Origin: Deltaproteobacteria bacterium
GTDB taxonomy: Bacteria > Desulfobacterota > Desulfobacteria > Desulfobacterales > ETH-SRB1
Reading direction: 5' to 3'
Length of the DNA: 11,290 bases
NCBI GenBank assembly: GCA_030627475.1
Contig: DAOURZ010000017.1
Location: 1 to 11,290 of the forward strand
The notes below the pieces were generated by a model. The model saw nothing but the letters and a program-made list of their open reading frames with translations, was not told the DNA's origin and ran no database searches. This document shows positions 7,180 through 11,290 of the stretch, piece by piece. Each line of letters starts with the position of its first letter. The first letter of the stretch is position 1. The position numbers were made by a program, and so were the translations under genes.

Positions 7180-7455
7180 TCAGCTTAATTCTCCAAACCG
7201 CGTCTCAAACTGCTTTACAATATCGTCTAAAACACCAAGATCTGATTTGTCATCAATTTTAACTGTGATTTTAGACCCCTTTGGACTCTCAAGAGTCAGG
7301 ATATCAAGAATGCTTGAAGCCTCCACCTTTTTTTTGCCTTTAATTACCCATACGTTATAATTTGCTTTCCTGGCAATCTCTGCAATCCTGGCGGCAGATC
7401 TCGCATGAAGGCCGAGCTCGTTTATTACAATAACATCACGTGAAAGTTTAGTCAT
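7180..7455 (-). CDS. ptsH: HPr family phosphocarrier protein
   Basis: Phosphocarrier of 91 residues that receives phosphate from enzyme I. The active site is ELGLHARSAARIA with His17; the proline that normally follows (HARPA) is serine here. The second signature, VEASSILDILTL, contains Ser48 at the place of the regulatory Ser46 that HPr kinase phosphorylates in other bacteria. The size is normal. The start ATG overlaps the TGA of a HEPN gene remnant (ATGA), and no Shine-Dalgarno sequence is evident before it, unusual for a housekeeping gene. In related genomes genes such as an EIIA, rapZ or hprK often sit upstream (general knowledge); here the defence island is there instead. ptsI follows after two bases. 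Confidence 0.94.
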   Translation of the reverse strand: MTKLSRDVIVINELGLHARSAARIAEIARKANYNVWVIKGKKKVEASSILDILTLESPKGSKITVKIDDKSDLGVLDDIVKQFETRFGELS

Positions 7456-7604
7456 AGGTCTGAATCAAATAATGCAGTATATTTCTTGTCCATAATAAAC
7501 ATTTCTATATTTTTAATGACATTTGATAAATATTTAAATGTTTCATCTTTAAAAGCATATAATTGATTAACAGAAAAATCTTTACCAACTTCATAAAAAG
7601 TTTG
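7452..7604 (-). pseudogene. Remnant C-terminal tail of a second HEPN nuclease
   Basis: Reading the minus strand from 7604 gives a 50-residue frame, QTFYEVGKDFSV..., ending in TGA at 7452-7454. It has no start codon or ribosome site of its own. It aligns along its length with the out-of-frame tail of the neighbouring HEPN gene: F-Y/R-E-V/I-G-K, then FKDET, YL, NIE and K-K/A-Y at matching spacing. A 14-base exact direct repeat (7540-7553 and 7681-7694, GTTTCATCTTTAAA on plus) is shared, while the rest has diverged, so this is an old paralogue and not a recent duplication. The catalytic Rx4H part is missing. Its stop codon overlaps the ptsH start. I read it as the relic of a second HEPN gene that lost its body. 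Confidence 0.65.
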
Positions 7605-7721
7605 TTATTTTACGCTGTTATATGCTTTTTTGTTTATATATATTTCAATATTCTCAATTATTTGTTCTAAATATGCGATAGTTTCATCTTTAAACTCACG
7701 AATATCAGTCAATGTATATTG
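7605..7721 (-). pseudogene. Out-of-frame C-terminal tail of the HEPN nuclease gene
   Basis: Beginning at CAA (7721-7719) the minus strand reads QYTLTDIREFKDET... for 38 residues to TAA at 7605-7607. It joins exactly onto the end of the upstream frame (FREIGK) if one base is removed from the GGAAAAG run at 7722-7728. The joined sequence FREIGK-QYTLTDIREFKDE matches the second tail (FYEVGKDFSVNQLYAFKDE) without gaps, which is the main reason to believe the frameshift. The full protein would be about 223 residues. Whether this is a true mutation, a sequencing or assembly error, or recoding cannot be told from the sequence. Confidence 0.7.
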
Positions 7722-8277
7722 CTTTTCCAATTTCCCTAAATGAAAAAACACCATGAGCTAACGCGTTACGATGATCTTTTACTTTGTCTAATTTTTTGCC
7801 GTGTTTAGTTTTTTTATAATCAGAATTGGTGGAAAAACCGTATTGCTTTGCCAAATCGTTTATTTCACTTCTCCCTGCATTTCCTGAAAATACCTCTTTT
7901 TTATCAAAACAAGACGAAATTATATCAATAGAAATTTCATCTATCTCATTAATAAATTTTTTGACCTTTTTTTTGTTCTTTAAATATTTGATGAGTTTTA
8001 TTTTTATCCCTTCATTGACATTATCAAAAGATATATTGTTATCCTTTTTAATAGAAATATGGATTTGTTCAATTGCAGCACTAATTGAGGATTCAGTAAG
8101 ATTATACAACAGTAGAAAAATATTTGCTTTCATTATACTTCTTAACTCAATCAATATTTTTTCTTGGGAATTACCATTCCAACTGACAGTATCATAAATC
8201 AGAAGATTTTCTAAAAAAATAAAATATGTATTAATTTCATTTTTCCGTTGATTAAAGTCTCTTTTTATTAATTTCAT
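7705..8277 (-). CDS. MAE_28990/MAE_18760-type HEPN nuclease, C-terminally frameshifted
   Basis: Probable toxin-like RNase of the HEPN superfamily, 190 residues in the open frame. The catalytic Rx4H motif is present as R170-NALA-H175 (HRNALAHG). The body fits the MAE_28990/MAE_18760 group: an N-terminal helical stretch with IMKANIFLLLYNLTESSI (about 48-65), and FSGNAGRSEINDLAKQYGFST (130-150) ahead of the active site. The last residues, AIYID, are not family-like; the expected tail continues in another frame at 7605-7721, so the gene is probably frameshifted just after residue 185. The catalytic residues lie before the shift, so partial activity remains possible. Its ATG overlaps the stop of the DUF262 gene (ATGA), indicating coupled translation. 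It is third in the methyltransferase-DUF262-HEPN operon and AT-rich compared with ptsI. Confidence 0.8.
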   Translation of the reverse strand: MKLIKRDFNQRKNEINTYFIFLENLLIYDTVSWNGNSQEKILIELRSIMKANIFLLLYNLTESSISAAIEQIHISIKKDNNISFDNVNEGIKIKLIKYLKNKKKVKKFINEIDEISIDIISSCFDKKEVFSGNAGRSEINDLAKQYGFSTNSDYKKTKHGKKLDKVKDHRNALAHGVFSFREIGKAIYID

Positions 8278-9323
8278 TTTTCGAGTAATCTATCTCTTAC
8301 ATATTCAAATCGACCAATTACTTTTAAGCGATTATTTGCAGCATCAGAACGAGTATGTTTATTAAATTCTGCTGAATCAATCCAGTTCTCAACAGACTTA
8401 GGTATTAATTCCGATTTTACTTGTAATGCCAAACGAACTCCGACTGATATTGCTTCAAATCTCACTCTTGGTGTTGATTTACTATTTCCTGTTTTTTTAA
8501 ATCCAATAGGAAAATATTTCTTAACAAAATGTAACATTTCATCAAAATCAGCTTGCATTTCATTAACATTATAATTTTCTGATATTTGAATTAAATATTC
8601 ATCAAGAAACTCATCTACTCTGTGAAGAAATTTTTTATACTTAAAACTGTATGCGAAATATCTCAACACCATTTCAGCACCTTCTTCTCTTTCTAATCTT
8701 TTTTCACTAATCGGACATAATTTTTTAAAAAGGGGATTCTTAGAACAATCATTAAAAAAATTAAATAACTTTTCATCAATTAGTCCTTTACGAATTTCCA
8801 TTGGTGTTAAATCATAAGGCTTTGTGTTGATTCTCTCAAATAAATCTTTACGAACAAACCATGACGCATTTTCTGTTAGTTCAACAGACCTTATTGTTTT
8901 ACGTCCAAATCTTCGCTGTCTTGATACAAGCAAATCATTATAAGTAAAGCCATTTAATTTGTCTAATTTTTTTAATCCTTCAAGTACTAACATATTATTT
9001 AAAAAAACTTGTAATGTTCTTATTCTTTGTGAACCGTCTATAATCTCAAGTTTACCTGTCTTTGGTTCATCAGCAAGAAACAAATAAGGTATTGGCAAGT
9101 CAAGCAATACAGATTCAATAAATTTTGATTGCTTATCTTCCCTCCAAACAAAAGCTCTTTGATACCTTGGAACTATCCATTCTTTCTTTTCATACATATC
9201 AACGATAGCTTGAACGGTATATTCTCGTGTATCATAAGCAATGGGAGTTCGTTCTTCTATAATTTGGTCTTCTGCTTCATCTTTATCTATTTCGGTTGTT
9301 TTTTTATTCTTTTTTGTTGCCAT
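8274..9323 (-). CDS. DUF262 domain protein (GmrSD N-domain/ParB-like)
   Basis: Protein of 349 residues with the DUF262 signatures in order: IVPRYQRAFVWRED (50-63), IIDGSQRIRTL (94-104; the DGQQR motif with Ser for Gln) and FERINTKPYDLTPMEIR (162-178). DUF262 is the N-terminal domain of GmrS/GmrSD, BrxU and SspE, where it binds or hydrolyses nucleotides and helps to sense modified DNA. No DUF1524 HNH nuclease domain (no HxxP...N/H motif) follows, so this protein is probably not a nuclease by itself. The charged N-terminus (about 1-25) is likely disordered. GAAGGA eight bases before ATG 9323 supports the start, which lies 20 bases inside the end of the methyltransferase gene; the HEPN gene overlaps its stop. 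I infer a regulatory or sensor subunit that controls the HEPN effector. Confidence 0.85.
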   Translation of the reverse strand: MATKKNKKTTEIDKDEAEDQIIEERTPIAYDTREYTVQAIVDMYEKKEWIVPRYQRAFVWREDKQSKFIESVLLDLPIPYLFLADEPKTGKLEIIDGSQRIRTLQVFLNNMLVLEGLKKLDKLNGFTYNDLLVSRQRRFGRKTIRSVELTENASWFVRKDLFERINTKPYDLTPMEIRKGLIDEKLFNFFNDCSKNPLFKKLCPISEKRLEREEGAEMVLRYFAYSFKYKKFLHRVDEFLDEYLIQISENYNVNEMQADFDEMLHFVKKYFPIGFKKTGNSKSTPRVRFEAISVGVRLALQVKSELIPKSVENWIDSAEFNKHTRSDAANNRLKVIGRFEYVRDRLLEK

Positions 9324-10383
9324 AATGGTATTCCTTCATATGCTTAATAATACTTTTTCCAATTATTTCACCGAGTTTTGGAGGAACAGCATTTCCGATA
9401 TGTTTTGAAGTTTTTCCAAATTTAAGATTCTCCGCTTTATCGACAAATTTGTAATCATTTGGAAAACTTTGTAAAATCGCAGCTTCTCTTAATGATATTG
9501 CCCTATCTTGTTCAGGATGCCCGAATCTGCCATTTCCGATGCCTGTGCAAAAAGTTGTCATTGTAGGAGAAGGCTCATTCCATTTCATTCTGCCATAAAC
9601 GCTCACATATGTTTTCCCTTTATCCAATATATGGCAAGCTAATTTTAATTCATCGTCCCAATCTTTTTTCCAACTGCCACCGGGCATAGATTGCTTAATT
9701 CTTTTCAGGTTTTTATCCGATAAATTTGAAGCTTTATGAATAAAATCTTTTTTTGAGCATTCACCTGAATTTATTTTTTCCAAATGACCAATTGCATCTT
9801 TAACTGTCACATAATTATCGGGCGAATGTGTTGGAGGTAAAAGTTCAATATTGCCCAATTTTGATGCTAATAAAACCAGCCGTTTTCTCTTTTGAGGTAT
9901 CCCATAATCCGGAGCATACACAATTCTGTGCCAAACAAAATACCCTTCTTTTTCTAAGCTATTAATAAAATCATAAAAAACCGGTGCTTTTTTAAAATTC
10001 AATAGTGTCGGCACATTTTCCATAGATACAATGACAGGCTTTATTTCTTTTATCAAACGAGTAAACTCATACAGCAATTGCCATCTATGGTCTTTTTGTT
10101 TATCATCTTTGTAAGTATATGAAGAAAATGGTTGACAAGGCGCGCACCCTGCTAAAATTTTTATATGATTTTTATCATATAAAAATTTTAATTCCTCACC
10201 TTTAACCTCTGAAATATCTTTATTTATAAATTTGGACTTACAATTAGTTTCAAAGGCATATCGGCAAGATTTGTCAATATCAATACCGGCTTTTATTTCA
10301 ATACCGGCTTTTTTAAAGCCATAGGACAGTCCACCTATTCCGCAAAATAAATCAATAGCTGCTATGTTTTTTTTAACTATCAT
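9304..10383 (-). CDS. DNA (cytosine-5)-methyltransferase
   Basis: C5-cytosine DNA methyltransferase of 359 residues that moves a methyl group from S-adenosylmethionine to cytosine. Motifs in order: I DLFCGIGGLSYGF (11-23, cofactor binding); IV GCAPCQPFS (79-87) with nucleophile Cys83; VI ENVP (122-125); VIII YGIPQKRKRLVLLA (160-173); IX RAISLREAAILQSFP (294-308); X GNAVPP (330-335). The target-recognition region between VIII and IX is about 120 residues, moderate in length; the recognition sequence cannot be predicted. All catalytic parts look intact. It is first in the overlapping operon with the DUF262 and HEPN genes, so it either protects the host in a restriction system or supplies the mark those proteins sense. 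No strong ribosome site precedes ATG 10383. A 16-bp perfect palindrome lies within it (10153-10190). Confidence 0.94.
   Translation of the reverse strand: MIVKKNIAAIDLFCGIGGLSYGFKKAGIEIKAGIDIDKSCRYAFETNCKSKFINKDISEVKGEELKFLYDKNHIKILAGCAPCQPFSSYTYKDDKQKDHRWQLLYEFTRLIKEIKPVIVSMENVPTLLNFKKAPVFYDFINSLEKEGYFVWHRIVYAPDYGIPQKRKRLVLLASKLGNIELLPPTHSPDNYVTVKDAIGHLEKINSGECSKKDFIHKASNLSDKNLKRIKQSMPGGSWKKDWDDELKLACHILDKGKTYVSVYGRMKWNEPSPTMTTFCTGIGNGRFGHPEQDRAISLREAAILQSFPNDYKFVDKAENLKFGKTSKHIGNAVPPKLGEIIGKSIIKHMKEYHYGNKKE
10153..10190. repeat. 16-bp perfect palindrome inside the methyltransferase gene
   Basis: TAAAATTTTTATATGA (10153-10168) and its exact reverse complement (10175-10190) are separated by six bases. 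The hairpin falls in the coding sequence just before the motif IV codons. It is AT-only apart from one pair, so the stem would be of modest stability. Confidence 0.55.
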
Positions 10384-10438
10384 AATTTCTTATTATTTGC
10401 TTAAAAAAATTGTGTATCGTTTAATTTTTGAGCGACAA

Positions 10439-10458
10439 AATAAGGAAGGTGGACAAAC
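10439..10458 (+). repeat. Dispersed motif, copy 3 (island edge)
   Basis: AATAAGGAAGGTGGACAAAC matches the sequence at 4317-4337 beside fxsA with one mismatch and one single-base gap, in the same orientation. It lies in the 131-base gap between the methyltransferase start and the DegT gene end, at the right border of the accessory island. Otherwise this gap shows only AT-rich sequence with no clear promoter or terminator. Confidence 0.5.
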
Positions 10459-10514
10459 TAACGTCTCTGACTTTTTGAGAAGTTACACTTTCTTTCCTGA
10501 TGAAAAATGTATTC

Positions 10515-11290
10515 TTACGAATAGAATAATTTTATCTTCTCAACTACATATACCTGTTGCTCATATGAAAGTTCAGGATATACGGGAAGGGCCAGGGTGT
10601 GCGCGGCAGCGTATTCACTCACAGGAAAGTCTCCTTTTTTGTAATTCAGATTTGAGAAGCAATCCTGAAGATGCAGGGGCACAGGATAGTAAACTTCTGT
10701 CCCTATATCTGCATCTGTTAAAAACATTTTGAGATCGTCTCTTTTTTCCTTCAAACTTATTACAAACTGATTGTAAATATGCCGATTTTCCTTTTCAGCC
10801 GGAAGGCTAATAATATTATCCAGCCCTGCGTCAATAAAAAGTGTTCTATAGTTATCTGCATTTGCCTGCCGCGCCTTGGTCCAGCCGTCAAGATAATTCA
10901 GTTTAATGGATACAATGGCTGCCTGAAGTGCATCCAGTCTGAAATTTCCTCCTGTTTTTTTATGATAATATTTTAAATGCGATCCGTGAACTCTCAGCAA
11001 ACGCAATTTATCAAAGAAATCATCTGAATTTGTTGTAACAATTCCACCATCTCCAAATGCTCCGAGATTTTTTGAGGGAAAGAAAGAAAAACAGCCGAAG
11101 TCACCCATTGAGCCCGCACGTTTTCCTTTATATTCCGCACCAATAGCCTGTGCCGCATCTTCGATAACAACAAGATTATACTGTTCTGCTATCTCAAGGA
11201 TAGAATCCATGTCGCAACATTGACCATATAGATGAACGGGAATTATGGCTTTCAGCTTACTCCTTTCTTCTTTTGTCATGTTATCTATCA
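10515..11290 (-). CDS. DegT/DnrJ/EryC1 family PLP sugar aminotransferase (partial, N-terminus off window)
   Basis: C-terminal ~257 residues of a pyridoxal-phosphate-dependent aminotransferase acting on nucleotide-linked keto sugars. The frame stays open to the window edge, and an internal ATG (11279) is not the true start; about 110 residues including the first cofactor contacts should lie beyond. Visible motifs: AIIPVHLYGQ, VVIEDAAQAIGA (Asp-Ala contacting the cofactor ring), FSFFPSKNLGAFGDGG with the Schiff-base lysine, RVHGS, GGNFRLDALQAAIVSIKL, and a C-terminal HIYNQFVI...PLHLQDCF...LALPVYPELS. The NFRLDALQAA and KLNYLDGW context resembles enzymes making dTDP-3-amino-dideoxyhexoses (FdtB/QdtB-like), but substrate is uncertain. 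It suggests an O-antigen, capsule or similar glycan locus upstream. Its GC content looks higher than the adjacent defence island. Confidence 0.92.
   Translation of the reverse strand, partial: IDNMTKEERSKLKAIIPVHLYGQCCDMDSILEIAEQYNLVVIEDAAQAIGAEYKGKRAGSMGDFGCFSFFPSKNLGAFGDGGIVTTNSDDFFDKLRLLRVHGSHLKYYHKKTGGNFRLDALQAAIVSIKLNYLDGWTKARQANADNYRTLFIDAGLDNIISLPAEKENRHIYNQFVISLKEKRDDLKMFLTDADIGTEVYYPVPLHLQDCFSNLNYKKGDFPVSEYAAAHTLALPVYPELSYEQQVYVVEKIKLFYS

Noticed and set aside
7551..7629. 12-bp inverted repeat AAAAGCATATAA / TTATATGCTTTT across the two HEPN tails
   Set aside because: Arms are AT-rich, 55 bases apart and lie within former coding sequence; likely chance.
10409..10440. Possible promoter for the methyltransferase operon (TTGTCG ... 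CACAAT on minus)
   Set aside because: Both boxes match poorly (four of six) in AT-rich sequence, so it cannot be separated from chance.
10498..10530. Possible intrinsic terminator at the end of the DegT gene (TATTC-GTAA-GAATA followed by a T run)
   Set aside because: Only five AT-rich pairs, overlapping the stop codon; too weak to call.
1..11290. CRISPR arrays, tRNA or rRNA genes, intact transposases or integrases
   Set aside because: No regularly spaced repeats, no tRNA-like fold apart from the tmRNA, and no transposase or integrase motifs were seen on either strand.

Overview
The window looks like a chromosomal segment from a Gram-negative, anaerobic-type Desulfobacterota (former Deltaproteobacteria; Desulfobacterales-like) genome. 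This is inferred from the tmRNA tag (ADDYNYALAA), the order ptsH-ptsI-smpB-ssrA, a PrsT-like TPR lipoprotein and a PilZ protein. No rRNA or other decisive marker is present, so the lineage is an inference.

Positions 1-4317 (+ strand) hold a short structured inverted-repeat element (46-140), a PilZ protein with a degenerate histidine-kinase-like C-terminal half (173-1351), a large TPR lipoprotein resembling PrsT of the PEP-CTERM/exosortase system (about 1384-3822), and the inner-membrane protein FxsA (3925-4317), which is bracketed by an 18-bp imperfect inverted repeat. The first two genes are 20-30 bases apart and probably form one operon.

Positions 4378-7455 (- strand) form a housekeeping block, read right to left: HPr (ptsH), PTS enzyme I (ptsI), SmpB and the tmRNA gene ssrA. 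ptsH and ptsI are 2 bases apart, and smpB probably starts inside the end of ptsI from a TTG codon. ssrA has its own candidate promoter and a strong hairpin in its predicted 5' leader. SmpB and tmRNA together run trans-translation. HPr and enzyme I form a phosphorelay, with no sugar permease visible here.

Positions 7452-10383 (- strand) are an AT-rich accessory defence island: a C5-cytosine DNA methyltransferase, a DUF262 (GmrSD N-domain/ParB-like) protein and an MAE_28990-type HEPN nuclease. All three are tightly overlapped and probably co-translated. The HEPN gene appears frameshifted: its conserved C-terminal tail continues in another frame after a one-base insertion. Behind it lies a second, diverged HEPN C-terminal tail with no body, whose stop codon overlaps the ptsH start codon. 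The island therefore sits directly against ptsH and has probably replaced its original upstream neighbourhood.

Positions 10515-11290 (- strand) carry the C-terminal two thirds of a DegT/DnrJ/EryC1-family PLP sugar aminotransferase, cut by the window edge, suggesting a surface-polysaccharide locus beyond it. A third copy of the motif that flanks fxsA lies between this gene and the methyltransferase.

The main points of interest are the three-gene methyltransferase/DUF262/HEPN system with its broken and remnant HEPN genes, the degenerate kinase fused to PilZ, and several unexplained repeats.
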